In this document: positions 7,626 to 16,378 of the stretch, in pieces
How positions within the stretch are numbered: position 1 is the first letter of the stretch
Layout of the letters: each line of letters begins with the position of its first letter
Made by a program: the position numbers and the translations under genes
The notes under the pieces: model-generated
Told to the model about the DNA's origin: nothing
The model's input: only the letters and a program-made list of their open reading frames with translations
Database searches by the model: none
Origin: Gemmatimonas groenlandica
GTDB lineage: Bacteria > Gemmatimonadota > Gemmatimonadetes > Gemmatimonadales > Gemmatimonadaceae
Assembly: GCF_013004105.1 (NCBI RefSeq)
Contig: NZ_CP053085.1
Coordinates: forward strand, 2,356,001-2,420,000
DNA length: 64,000 nt
Reading direction: 5' to 3'

Positions 7626-9739
7626 CGCTGTCGTGCCGGAGGCAATGGCTCAGTCGCCGGCACCATCGAAAACGTCGCTCGCCGGATACGTAGAATCTGC
7701 ACCGGCGGCGTCAGCGCCTGCGCCGTCACCGGTGATCGCTGAATTGCACGGACGATGTCCATGCCGCTCGTGACCACGCCGAACGCAGCGAACCCCTGCC
7801 CGTCGAGATTGCGATGACCGCCAAAATCGAGAGCGGGCTGATCGCCGATGCAGATGAAGAAGTCCGACGTGGCGCTCTCCGGACCGCTGCGCGCCATCGA
7901 CAACGTCCCGTCGCGATGACGCAGGCCCGTATCACGCGTGCGTTCGAGGGGAATCGGCGCGAAGCGCGCGCCGACCCGCGCGGCATTGGGTCCCCCCTGA
8001 ATCACCTCGATTCGCACCGTATCCGACGGCTGGTTCTGCATCGTCACCGCCCGATGAAAGCGCCCGCCGTCGTATGCCAGCGAATCCACGTACCGGAGAA
8101 AGTTCGTGGCGCTGATCGGTGCGCGGGCGCTGTCCACGAACGCCGTGATCGTGCCGCGCGTGGTCTCGATCACGACGGGGACGCGTCCGGACGCCTGAGC
8201 GCCAGCGGCACGCGGTCCCGACCGCGGCGCCGCGACCCGCACGACCAACCCACGCTTGGCGTATGCGGCTGGTGAGACCCTGCGCTGCGTAGTGCGCACG
8301 CGCGATCCGCCCACGAGTGCAGTGACCTCGACATCCACCGGCTTCATCGAGGTGAGGCCGACGTGCACCGGCACGTCACTCTGCGCATCGTAACCGGAGC
8401 CGGCGTCCACCCACCGCGTGGCCAGCAGTTCGCGCGTACCTGCGGCAAACACACGCACTTCCGCACCAGCGAGAGTCGCGCGGCCGTTCGCATCGACCAC
8501 CCGCACCTGCAGTGATCGCCGCGCGACCGCCGTCGGCAGCACGGTACGGAAGACCGGATGCGACGCCTCCGGGCGCGAACCGGCGAGCGCCAGATCGAGC
8601 GCGCCGTCGCCGTCGACATCGGCCCACTGCACACCGTGACTCGCCGTCAGCGCCAGCACGTTGTCCGGCGTGATATCCACATACGCCGTGGTCTTCGCGT
8701 TCGCCGCGCGCACGAACAGATAGTCTCGAAAGCTTTCCGTGGCCGACACCGTGCCGTTCACATACACGTCGAGCAGACCGTCATGATCGACGTCGGCAAA
8801 CGCACACGTGTCGTACCGTCCGTCGATCGCCACGCCCCATGCCGCGCTCACATCGCGAAACGTCCCGTCTGCGGAGCCGAGAAAGAGTCCGTTGGGCCCG
8901 TAGTTGGCGGAGAAGATGTCGGCGACCCCATCGTTGTTCACATCGGCCACGCAGGGTCGCACGGTGCCTTGCGTCGCCACCTTCGCACCACGTCCGCCCC
9001 AGGCGAGTCCGAGTGTCTCAGCCACATCGGTGAACACGCCGCCGTCGTTGCGGAAGAATCCGTTGGCGTCACCATCCTGATTGGCCACGTACAGATCGAG
9101 ATCGCCGTCCTGCTGGTAGTCGAACCACACGGCGCCCACACTCTTCCGCGCATCGGCCAGGCCAACGCTCACCGCGACATCGGTGAAGACGCCGACGCTG
9201 TTGCGGTACAACATGTTCGCACGATCGCGAAACGCGACGAATAGATCGAGATCACCATCGCCATCGACGTCGATGAAGGCCGGCTGGCGCACGGCGCCGG
9301 TCTCCACCGTCAGCCCACTGGCCGCCGTGATATCGGTAAAGTGCGCGCCGTCGTTGCGATACAGGCGCAGTACCGGCCCCGCTCCGGGCGTGAATCCCAG
9401 CAGGAGGTCGGGATCGCCGTCGGCATCGACGTCACTCCATGCGGCCGCCCGCGTGGCCCGCGCATCAGCCACGCCGGCCTCGACGGCGATGTCGCGGAAG
9501 GTGCCACCGCTGTTCAGATAGAGGCGGTTCGGCGTGCCGTTGAAGCCTACGAAGAGGTCGAGATCGCCATCCCGATCGATATCCGCAAAGGCGTTCGCGA
9601 GCGCTCCACCGGCCGCGAACAGCTCCGGCTGGATCGGCACGAAGCGCGGGCGCAGCACTTGAGCGGGCAGACAAGTCGCCCCGCTCACGGCCATCGCCAT
9701 GAGCAGGGCGAGACGCCGTCCCATCGTCGAGACAGTCAT
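7622..9739 (-). CDS. Secreted FG-GAP/VCBS propeller with UnbV-like region fused to a cyclophilin-type peptidyl-prolyl isomerase
   Basis: 705 residues from the ATG at 9739, whose bases overlap the previous stop (ATGA); an ATG at 9724 is an alternative. A signal peptide is followed by at least seven Asp-rich calcium-binding FG-GAP/VCBS repeats (DIDRDGDLDLFVGF, DVDADGDPDLLLGF, DVDGDGDLDLFVAF and others, about 50-385), typical of an extracellular beta-propeller. Residues 405-470 resemble the ASPIC/UnbV domain that follows such repeats in CRTAC1-like proteins. Residues 521-690 are a cyclophilin domain with the active-site FHR (R563), QGGPN, SMAR, DFFIC and FGVVTSGMDIV. It probably folds or binds proteins in the periplasm. 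The fusion is unusual. Its stop overlaps the R2lox start, coupling the two genes although the products lie in different compartments. Confidence 0.9.
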   Translation of the reverse strand: MTVSTMGRRLALLMAMAVSGATCLPAQVLRPRFVPIQPELFAAGGALANAFADIDRDGDLDLFVGFNGTPNRLYLNSGGTFRDIAVEAGVADARATRAAAWSDVDADGDPDLLLGFTPGAGPVLRLYRNDGAHFTDITAASGLTVETGAVRQPAFIDVDGDGDLDLFVAFRDRANMLYRNSVGVFTDVAVSVGLADARKSVGAVWFDYQQDGDLDLYVANQDGDANGFFRNDGGVFTDVAETLGLAWGGRGAKVATQGTVRPCVADVNNDGVADIFSANYGPNGLFLGSADGTFRDVSAAWGVAIDGRYDTCAFADVDHDGLLDVYVNGTVSATESFRDYLFVRAANAKTTAYVDITPDNVLALTASHGVQWADVDGDGALDLALAGSRPEASHPVFRTVLPTAVARRSLQVRVVDANGRATLAGAEVRVFAAGTRELLATRWVDAGSGYDAQSDVPVHVGLTSMKPVDVEVTALVGGSRVRTTQRRVSPAAYAKRGLVVRVAAPRSGPRAAGAQASGRVPVVIETTRGTITAFVDSARAPISATNFLRYVDSLAYDGGRFHRAVTMQNQPSDTVRIEVIQGGPNAARVGARFAPIPLERTRDTGLRHRDGTLSMARSGPESATSDFFICIGDQPALDFGGHRNLDGQGFAAFGVVTSGMDIVRAIQRSPVTAQALTPPVQILRIRRATFSMVPATEPLPPARQR

Positions 9740-10167
9740 TTCGCGGGAGAGAAAGGGGCCAGCGTCATGAACACGCGCTCGGGCGCCTTCTCCAGAATCT
9801 TTCCGTCGGCCTCGCTCGCGTCGCGCACGGCGATCCACGCCGGGTCCGCACTGAACGCCTTCCAGCTGCGGTTGGCGGCCTCCTCGCTCTCGTGCGACAA
9901 TAGGTAGATCAGCGTCGTCTTCGCTTTTGTCGTATCGGTCGGCGTGAAGTAGAGCTCGTTCCGCATGCCGTGTTTCGCGAACAAGGTCAGGGTATGCTCG
10001 GCGAAGCGCTTGTGCAGCGCCAGCAACCGACCGGGAAGCGTGGTGTACGTGCGAAGTTCATAGACGCGTGTGTTCCGTTGCTGACCGACCGCCACACCGG
10101 CCACGAATCCCATCGAACCAACGGCCATCAGCACGACAACACCGATCGCCAGTACTGTTCGCTTCAT
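9736..10167 (-). CDS. NIPSNAP-family protein with N-terminal signal or anchor
   Basis: 143 residues beginning at the ATG at 10167, preceded by GGGAG about 10 bases upstream. An N-terminal hydrophobic stretch (VLAIGVVVLMAVGSMGFVAGVAV) precedes a single NIPSNAP domain, a dimeric alpha-beta-barrel fold: VYELRTYTTLPGRL, then LHKRFAEHTLTLFAKHGM, a strand LIYLLSHES and the conserved FSADPAWIAVRD end. The family is widespread and its chemistry is poorly known. This is the first gene of a three-gene operon (NIPSNAP, VCBS-cyclophilin, SCP2-R2lox) joined by 4-bp stop-start overlaps. The 142 bp gap to the divergent metallo-beta-lactamase-fold gene presumably contains the operon promoter. Longer in-phase reading frames upstream lack coding features. 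Confidence 0.9.
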   Translation of the reverse strand: MKRTVLAIGVVVLMAVGSMGFVAGVAVGQQRNTRVYELRTYTTLPGRLLALHKRFAEHTLTLFAKHGMRNELYFTPTDTTKAKTTLIYLLSHESEEAANRSWKAFSADPAWIAVRDASEADGKILEKAPERVFMTLAPFSPAK

Positions 10168-10309
10168 CACTTTGGCACTCCCTCTCACTGAGCCGCCGCG
10201 CGCACCGAGGCGTGCACCGGGCCGCTCAGACCACGGCAACAATAGGGCGACGACCCCGTCGTGGCCAGACATCGTCCGGGCGGGACGCCATTTACGATTT
10301 GTGATCCGC

Positions 10310-11347
10310 ATGCCTTTGCACACCCTGCGTTCCCTGATTGCCGTCGTCATCCTGACGGCCGGACCGGCCGCTGCCCTCGCGCAGTCGGCATCGCCGTCGG
10401 CATCGCCGTCGGCATCGCCGGCCGGCCGCGGCCTGCGCGTCTGCGATTCCGCGCACACAGCAGCCAATGCCAAGTTCCCGCTACACGCGGCCAGCACGCC
10501 GTGGTACCACGTGCGTGCGGTCGAACCGTTCGTCTTCGCGATTATCGAGCCGTACCAGTTCGAGGAAGTGATCTCGTGGCTCATCGTGGGCTCTGAACGC
10601 GCGCTCCTGTTCGACAGTGGACTCGGCATGCTGCCGATCAAGCCGGTGGTGATGAAGCTGACGTCGCTGCCGGTCACGGTCATCAACTCGCACACGCATT
10701 TCGACCACGTGGGCGGAAATGCCGACTTCGCCGATGTGCGCGCGATGTCCACGCCATTCACCACAGCGCGCATGGCCGGCTATGCGCATGCCGGCGTGGC
10801 CAGTGAAGTCAGTGCCACCGCGCTCTGCGGCAACCGCCCTCCGGGCCTGGACACGACCGCGTTTCGCTCTCGGCCGTGGAGTGCCGCCGCACGCATCGGC
10901 GACGGCACACGCTTCGAACTCGGTGGGCGCGTGCTGGAGGTGCTCGCGACGCCAGGACACACGCCCGATGCCATCTCGCTGCTCGATCGGGCCAACGGCT
11001 TGCTCTGGACCGGCGACAGCTTCTACGCCGGGCCGATCTGGCTCTTCATGCCCGAAACGGACCTCGCGGCCTATCAGCGTTCGATCGACCAGCTGGCGGC
11101 GCTCGTCCCGTCGCTGCGACGCGTGCTACCGGCGCACAACGTGATCTCGGTCGCGCCGTCGGTACTCGCGCGCGTCCCCAAGGCCATCCGCGACGTACGC
11201 ACCGGACGATTCCGCGGCACCGCCCCCAAACCAGGCCAGCGTCTCGTGCCGTTCAAGGGATTCTCGATTCTCGTGTCCGACAAGGCCGTACCGACAAAAC
11301 GGACGCCGCGCTCTTCTGGCGCACCCGCCCCCCAGCGCGTACCCTAG
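10310..11347 (+). CDS. Secreted metallo-beta-lactamase-fold hydrolase
   Basis: 345 residues. The signal peptide (IAVVILTAGPAAALAQ) is followed by a short repeat SASPSASPSASP. That repeat is encoded by three perfect copies of a 12-bp unit at 10384-10419 and forms a flexible linker. The metallo-beta-lactamase fold is marked by the zinc motif NSHTHFDHVGGN, a later ATPGHTPDAISLL (third His), LWTGDSFYAGPI (bridging Asp) and a final PAHN. This gives a complete dinuclear zinc site and suggests an active periplasmic hydrolase, perhaps a lactonase or beta-lactamase-like enzyme; the substrate is not evident. A GTG at 10301 would add three residues. The downstream CBS gene follows after 33 bp in the same direction. 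Confidence 0.85.
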   Translation: MPLHTLRSLIAVVILTAGPAAALAQSASPSASPSASPAGRGLRVCDSAHTAANAKFPLHAASTPWYHVRAVEPFVFAIIEPYQFEEVISWLIVGSERALLFDSGLGMLPIKPVVMKLTSLPVTVINSHTHFDHVGGNADFADVRAMSTPFTTARMAGYAHAGVASEVSATALCGNRPPGLDTTAFRSRPWSAAARIGDGTRFELGGRVLEVLATPGHTPDAISLLDRANGLLWTGDSFYAGPIWLFMPETDLAAYQRSIDQLAALVPSLRRVLPAHNVISVAPSVLARVPKAIRDVRTGRFRGTAPKPGQRLVPFKGFSILVSDKAVPTKRTPRSSGAPAPQRVP

Positions 11348-11380
11348 GGATCGCCTGTCACCCCTACCTGGTACCGTGTC

Positions 11381-11809
11381 ATGAAAGCTGTCAGCGAACT
11401 CCTCAAGAAGCACGACGGGACCCTCTGGCACGTGACGCCCGACATCACGGTGTACGAAGCCGTCGAGAAGCTGGCGCACTATGGCGCTGGCGCGCTGCTC
11501 GTGATGGATGGCGACCGCCTGGTCGGTGTGTTCTCGGAGCGCGACTACACGCGCAAAATCACGCTGCAGGGCCGCAATTCGAAGGAGACGCGTGTCGCCG
11601 ACATCATGACGGCCGACGTGTTCACGGTGTCCGCGACGACCCGCACGCGCGACTGCATGGCCCTGATGAGCGCCAAGAAGATCCGACACCTTCCAGTGCT
11701 CGACGGCGACAAGGTGCTCGGCATGATTTCCATTCGCGACATCATGGATGACATCATCGCCGATCATGAGAGCACGATCGCGACGCTGCACAGCTACATC
11801 CATTCGTAG
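11381..11809 (+). CDS. Tandem CBS-domain protein
   Basis: 142-residue protein made almost entirely of two CBS motifs (about 8-62 and 74-132). These form a Bateman module that usually binds adenine nucleotides. Typical features are the GALLVMDGDRLVGVFSERDYTRK strand-turn block of the first copy (in two pieces here) and HLPVLDGDKVLGMISIRDI of the second. There is no fused catalytic domain, so it probably acts as a stand-alone energy-status sensor or as a regulator of another protein. It is cytoplasmic. The next gene, a secreted amidase, starts 11 bp after its stop, suggesting co-transcription without an obvious functional link. Confidence 0.92.
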   Translation: MKAVSELLKKHDGTLWHVTPDITVYEAVEKLAHYGAGALLVMDGDRLVGVFSERDYTRKITLQGRNSKETRVADIMTADVFTVSATTRTRDCMALMSAKKIRHLPVLDGDKVLGMISIRDIMDDIIADHESTIATLHSYIHS

Positions 11810-11819
11810 TCGCGCTGTG

Positions 11820-13421
11820 ATGCGCACCATGTCACGCGTGGCCGCGGCGAGCGCGCTCGCCGTCGTTCTCACCGCGTTGGTTGGTGCTCCGGCCAAGGCT
11901 CAGCGCGTCATCGATCTCGACGCGGCGACGATCACCGAGCTCAACGTCGCATTCGACGCGGGCACATTGTCGTCGGTGCAATTGGTGACGCGCTACCTGG
12001 CGCGCATCGCGGCATACGACCGTCAGGGTCCCGGGATCCATGCCGTGATCATGTTGAACCCCAAGGCACTCGAGACCGCCCGTGCACTCGATATCGAGCG
12101 CAAAGCCAAGGGGAGGCGGTCGCCGCTGCATGGCGTGCCGATCGTGCTGAAGGACAACTACGACACGCGGGACCTGCCCACGACCGGCGGATCGGTGTTG
12201 CTGGAAGGATACATCCCCGCTCGCGATGCGGTGCTCGTGCAGCGACTGCGCGACGCGGGCGCGATCGTGTTGGCCAAAGTGAACATGTCGGAGTTCGCCT
12301 CGTCGGGCGCGTACAGCTCGCTCGGCGGCCAAACGCTGAACCCGCACCACACCGGTTACTCGCCGGGCGGCTCATCGGGCGGTACCGGCGCCGCGACCGC
12401 TGCCGCCTTCGCCCAGTTCGGGCTGGGTACCGATACCGGCGGCAGCATTCGGGGACCGGCCACCGTCAACGGCATCGTCGCGCTCAAGCCCACGCACGGT
12501 CTGCTGAGTCGTACCGGCATCATTCCGTTGGCACTGTCATTCGACACCGGCGGCCCGATGGCTCGAAGCGTGACTGACATCGCGATCGCGCTCGGCGCCA
12601 TGACGGGCGTCGATGCCGCAGACACCGCGACGCGTCGCAGCGACGGACACGCCGAACGCGACTACACCAAGTACCTGCAGCCCAATGCGCTGAAGGGCGC
12701 ACGCATCGGCATCGCCCGCGACTTCACCGGTTTCGATCCTGACGTCGACTGGGTCGTAGAGTCGTCGCTCGACGTGATGCGGAAGGCCGGCGCCACGATC
12801 GTCGACGTGCGTTTTCCGAAGTGGATGCTCGAGGCGAAGGATGCGTGGTACACGGCGATTCGCTTCCCCGAGTTCGCACCGCAAGTCGCCGACTATCTGC
12901 GGAGCACGCCGGCGAACTATCCGAAGTCACTCGCCGAGATGCTCGAACGCACCCGCGGAATGTCGTCGATCAGCGCGACGGGATCCGCCCCCAATGCCTC
13001 GCGCTGGGCGAAATTCGCGAACGAACTCGCGAGCGGCAGCACGGGCGACTATCGCTACCGCTCGGTGCGCGATCACGCCTTGCCGCTGATGCGTGACGTG
13101 GTGAACGGGATGATCGCGTCGAATCAGCTCGATGCGATCGTCTACCCGACGCAGTCCATGAAGCCCGAGCGCATCGAGGCGGAGGGGAGCAGTTCCGCGC
13201 CCGACGCCATGAACATCGCCAATCTCACGGGCTTCCCCGACCTGATCGTACCCGCCGGATTCAGCGACAATCGCATGCCGATCGGTATTTCGTTTCTCGG
13301 CGGCGCGTGGAGCGAGCCGAGGCTCATTGCCCTGGGTTACAGCTTCGAGCAACTCACCCGCGCCCGCCGGCGGCCGGTGACGACACCGGCACTACCGGGC
13401 GAGGCGGTCGTGCTCAAGTAG
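11820..13421 (+). CDS. Secreted amidase-signature family enzyme
   Basis: 533 residues with a Sec signal peptide (ending near APAKAQ). This is an amidase-signature hydrolase using a Ser-cisSer-Lys triad: K111 in PIVLKDNYD, cis-Ser S185 in SPGGSSGG, and nucleophile S209 in GTDTGGSIRGP; the 24-residue spacing between the two serines matches the family. It hydrolyses amides in the periplasm or outside the cell; the substrate (peptide amide, acyl amide or nylon-type oligomer) cannot be told. The ATG at 11820 is used; a GTG at 11818 is in another phase. A second amidase-signature protein lies at 27439-29067 with identical Ser numbering but a Tat-type leader, so the two are distant paralogues. It converges on the YvbH-like gene with a 2 bp gap. 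Confidence 0.93.
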   Translation: MRTMSRVAAASALAVVLTALVGAPAKAQRVIDLDAATITELNVAFDAGTLSSVQLVTRYLARIAAYDRQGPGIHAVIMLNPKALETARALDIERKAKGRRSPLHGVPIVLKDNYDTRDLPTTGGSVLLEGYIPARDAVLVQRLRDAGAIVLAKVNMSEFASSGAYSSLGGQTLNPHHTGYSPGGSSGGTGAATAAAFAQFGLGTDTGGSIRGPATVNGIVALKPTHGLLSRTGIIPLALSFDTGGPMARSVTDIAIALGAMTGVDAADTATRRSDGHAERDYTKYLQPNALKGARIGIARDFTGFDPDVDWVVESSLDVMRKAGATIVDVRFPKWMLEAKDAWYTAIRFPEFAPQVADYLRSTPANYPKSLAEMLERTRGMSSISATGSAPNASRWAKFANELASGSTGDYRYRSVRDHALPLMRDVVNGMIASNQLDAIVYPTQSMKPERIEAEGSSSAPDAMNIANLTGFPDLIVPAGFSDNRMPIGISFLGGAWSEPRLIALGYSFEQLTRARRRPVTTPALPGEAVVLK

Positions 13422-13423
13422 CA

Positions 13424-14035
13424 TCAGGCGTGGATGTACTTCTCGAAGATCGCGCTGAAGTCCTTACGCGTGTGATCGTCGCGCACCGCATCATTCATGG
13501 CCTCGAGTACGGCGCGGTAGTGGCTCACCACCGACGCGGGATCGGTCACCGTGTTGTTCAGCTTCATCATCGATCCCAGCACCGACGCCGCGGCCATCGC
13601 GTGGGCGCGCCCGACTTCGTCGCGCTTCTGCAGCTTGCCGATCGTATGCAGCGCCTTGTACATGTCCTTGAGCGCTTCCAGGTGGCTCTTGCGCACATCG
13701 ATGCTGAACAACTTCTCGCCGATGGTGAACTTGAGCTCGATGTCGAGGTCCACGGTGCCGGCGGTTTCGATGGACACGTGGGCGATCGGATACTGCGCGT
13801 AGTCGTATCGGCGGATCACGCGCTTGGCCGAAATGGCCGACTCACCGTCCACGTGAATGAGCGCCAGATTCGTGAAGCAGTACTCGTCTTTCCGCGACTT
13901 GATCAGAAAGTAGATCTTCTCGTGATCTTCGTGAAAGAGGTAATCGTCGGCATCGACCTTGTCGAAGTCCTTGGATTCGACGATGACACCGATGTCGCTG
14001 AGGCCGAGCGCTTCGGCGGCGAACTTCTTGAACAT
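13424..14035 (-). CDS. YvbH-like bacterial PH-domain protein
   Basis: 203-residue cytoplasmic protein resembling Bacillus YvbH: a bacterial pleckstrin-homology domain (about 1-125) starting MFKKFAAEALGLSDIGVIV, followed by the helical oligomerisation extension found in that family (about 130-200). Bacterial PH domains of this class form ring-like oligomers. Their cellular role is unclear, with links to membrane or stress responses. The start is well supported: AGGAG lies 6-7 bases upstream of the ATG at 14035. The 116 bp upstream is AT-richer than its surroundings and probably carries the promoter. The gene stands alone between a convergent amidase and a co-directional M20-like gene. Confidence 0.88.
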   Translation of the reverse strand: MFKKFAAEALGLSDIGVIVESKDFDKVDADDYLFHEDHEKIYFLIKSRKDEYCFTNLALIHVDGESAISAKRVIRRYDYAQYPIAHVSIETAGTVDLDIELKFTIGEKLFSIDVRKSHLEALKDMYKALHTIGKLQKRDEVGRAHAMAAASVLGSMMKLNNTVTDPASVVSHYRAVLEAMNDAVRDDHTRKDFSAIFEKYIHA

Positions 14036-14151
14036 ATGAGCTCCTGTGTACGGGACGTCAACGCACGAGAATGAATTGAATGTACTTTTCTCATGAAGTC
14101 GGCAACGCAGTGATGGTCCTTTCGATATTCCTGTACGTGGAATACTGCCGG

Positions 14152-15393
14152 CTACCGCACGCCCATCACGGCCGCCAATCGCGCCACGAACTTCGCGCTA
14201 CGCAGCATCGACGGGACATCGGCGAACTCACCCGGCTCGGCTCGCGCTCCCCCTCGCTCGCCGCCCATACCGATCGCCAGCGTTCCTCCCGCGATCGCCA
14301 CGTTCAGATTCGACGAGCCGGCATTGCCGAGTTGCGGCGTCATGCCGAGCGCCGTCGCGATAGCCACCGAACTCCGCACGAGCTTCGACGTCGCCGCGCC
14401 CGCGATCTGCCCACCGGCCGTCTGCTGAAGCGCGCGCATGTCGAACCGGTTGCCGGTCTCGCGTGACACGCTGTCGAGAATAGCGCGCACCGCCGCTTCG
14501 TTGCGGGCAATCACCGGTGCGTCGAGCGCGCGGATGTCCACTGAGAACCAGGCGCTATCCGGCTTGCGATTCACCACATCGCCCGAGCGGATCATCGAGA
14601 TGTTGAGCACCGAGCGCGTACTCGCCGGCGGCTGTGGAATGGCCAGAATGCGATCGACCGCTCGTGCGATGCCCTGATTCACATTCGGCAAGCCGCCAGT
14701 CAGGGTGTGCCCGCCCTGGTGATAGGCCCACACCTGCCACCAGTGAATGCCGATCGCCCCATACGTGAGCGAACGTCCATCGCCCAGCACATCCACGAAC
14801 GCATCGGCGCGCGACTTCCACTCGCCGTACAGCGCCTTCATTCCCACGAGCCCGGTCTCCTCCTGGGCCACCGCCGCGAACACGAGATCATGCTCCGGTC
14901 GCACACCGGCCGCGATGAGCGCACGCGCCGCGCCAAGGACCGCCGCCGTCGTGCTCGACGTGTTGCTGCCGGGGCCGATGACGCGGTCGCCGTCCGCATA
15001 CGGCGGGCGCGTGGCGTTCCGCTGGTGCTGCGCCACCGGCGCGAGATCATCCAAGGTCGCCACGAACACGATCGCCCGCCGCGTGGCATCGGGAAGCGAG
15101 CCCCGAATACGTCCGGTCACGTTCGGCAGGCGATCCACCGTGACATCGGCCAGACCGATCGCCCGCATGCGCGCGGCGACGGCTTGCGCCCGCTCCGCTT
15201 CCTCGCCCGACGGCGAGCGAATCGCGGCGAGTCGCACCAGATCGGCCGAGATGCTGTCGCGGTGCGCGTCGACGAGCTGATCGAGGCGCGTCGCGAGCGC
15301 GGGCGGCTGCGCCGATCGTGCGGGCGCCGGCACCACGATGGGCAAGCTCAGAACACAGGCGAATAGTGCGCGGCGCGCCGTGAGACCAGGCAT
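14152..15393 (-). CDS. Exported M20-family peptidase homologue lacking the usual metal ligands
   Basis: 413 residues with a signal peptide (LFACVLSLPIVVPAPARS). The fold follows M20 peptidases: catalytic domain, lid/dimerisation domain with GGHTLTGGLPNVNQ, and the catalytic-base Glu pair in QEETG. However, the zinc ligands look replaced. The HxD of the family reads ATLDD here (His to Thr); the bridging Asp segment is GPGSNTSST; the DAN-type segment near the end is SSNLNVA; and the closing His segment reads GGARAEPGEF. Seen directly, only the Glu pair survives. It may therefore be a binding protein or use different chemistry. Its start is 151 bp from the divergent redox operon. Confidence 0.8.
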   Translation of the reverse strand: MPGLTARRALFACVLSLPIVVPAPARSAQPPALATRLDQLVDAHRDSISADLVRLAAIRSPSGEEAERAQAVAARMRAIGLADVTVDRLPNVTGRIRGSLPDATRRAIVFVATLDDLAPVAQHQRNATRPPYADGDRVIGPGSNTSSTTAAVLGAARALIAAGVRPEHDLVFAAVAQEETGLVGMKALYGEWKSRADAFVDVLGDGRSLTYGAIGIHWWQVWAYHQGGHTLTGGLPNVNQGIARAVDRILAIPQPPASTRSVLNISMIRSGDVVNRKPDSAWFSVDIRALDAPVIARNEAAVRAILDSVSRETGNRFDMRALQQTAGGQIAGAATSKLVRSSVAIATALGMTPQLGNAGSSNLNVAIAGGTLAIGMGGERGGARAEPGEFADVPSMLRSAKFVARLAAVMGVR

Positions 15394-15544
15394 CCGGATT
15401 CCAGTCGGTATGAGGAACGAAAGGTAGGGAGGCGACGTGGTGACCCGCTCCCCCGCACCGCAAGCTCGCCCCGTGGCCCTTGTGGTGCCATACTAGCGCG
15501 AGCCACGGCACGGACGACGACCATTTCACTGATGTGGAGGCGGT

Positions 15545-16378
15545 GTGCGATTCCTAGATGCCCGACGACGGTCCTGCAGTATGCCAATGCTGCTCACCAT
15601 GGCGGCTTTGGCTGTCGCTCCCACGGCCGTCGCCCGCGCACAAGGCTCACTCGCACCGCCGAGCCCCAGCGGCCGGACGGTCACACCGGTCTTCGAAGGG
15701 TGGTACCGCAACAAGGACGGCAGCTACAGCCTGTCTTTCGGCTACTACAATCGCAACACCGTCGAACAGATGGAGGTGCCGGTCGGCAGTGACAACTTCG
15801 TCGCACCGGGCGCCGCCAATCAAGGACAGCCGTCCTCGTTTGCCCCCCGCCGACACTTTGGCGTATTCGCCGTCGTCGTCCCCGCCGACTTCGGCACGAA
15901 GCAGATTGTCTGGACGGTGAAAGACCGCGGGCAGACGTTCGCGATCGCCGGCAGTCTCAGGCCCGATTGGGAGATCGACGCGATCGAAGGCGAGGCGAGC
16001 TCAGAGAACACGCCGCCTGCCCTCCGCTTCACCCCCGCCGGCCCCGAGGGACGCGGGCCACTCGGCGTCACCACCGCACCGTTGCGGACGCGCGTCGGCG
16101 TACCGCTCGCGCTCAGCGTCGCGGCGAGCGACGACGCGAAGACCAAAGCGCCCGTCGATCTCACGTGGTTCAAGCATCAGGGCCCCGGCGACGTGAGTTT
16201 TGCTCCGTCGACCAATCGTCTCGCGCCCACCGGCGGCGCGGCGACCACGACGGCCACGTTCAATCGTGCTGGGGAGTACCTCATTCGCGTGCGTGCCAAC
16301 GATCTGTCGGCCATGACCGCCGGACACGCGCAGTGCTGCTGGACCAACGGCTTCATTCCCGTGACGGTGATCCCATGA
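15545..16378 (+). CDS. Secreted protein of unknown function, first gene of redox operon
   Basis: 277-residue exported protein with a signal peptide cleaved near VARAQ. The N-terminal half begins with VTPVFEGWYRNKDGSY, a motif recurring in secreted proteins that accompany cytochrome/copper-monooxygenase genes in related phyla. The C-terminal half looks like an immunoglobulin-like beta-sandwich (RVGVPLALSVAASDD to YLIRVRANDLS) ending with a CC pair (AQCCWTNGF). No enzyme motif is visible. Its stop overlaps the start of the cytochrome-copper gene by ATGA, so the two are probably made in fixed ratio and may interact in the periplasm. Confidence 0.8.
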   Translation: MRFLDARRRSCSMPMLLTMAALAVAPTAVARAQGSLAPPSPSGRTVTPVFEGWYRNKDGSYSLSFGYYNRNTVEQMEVPVGSDNFVAPGAANQGQPSSFAPRRHFGVFAVVVPADFGTKQIVWTVKDRGQTFAIAGSLRPDWEIDAIEGEASSENTPPALRFTPAGPEGRGPLGVTTAPLRTRVGVPLALSVAASDDAKTKAPVDLTWFKHQGPGDVSFAPSTNRLAPTGGAATTTATFNRAGEYLIRVRANDLSAMTAGHAQCCWTNGFIPVTVIP

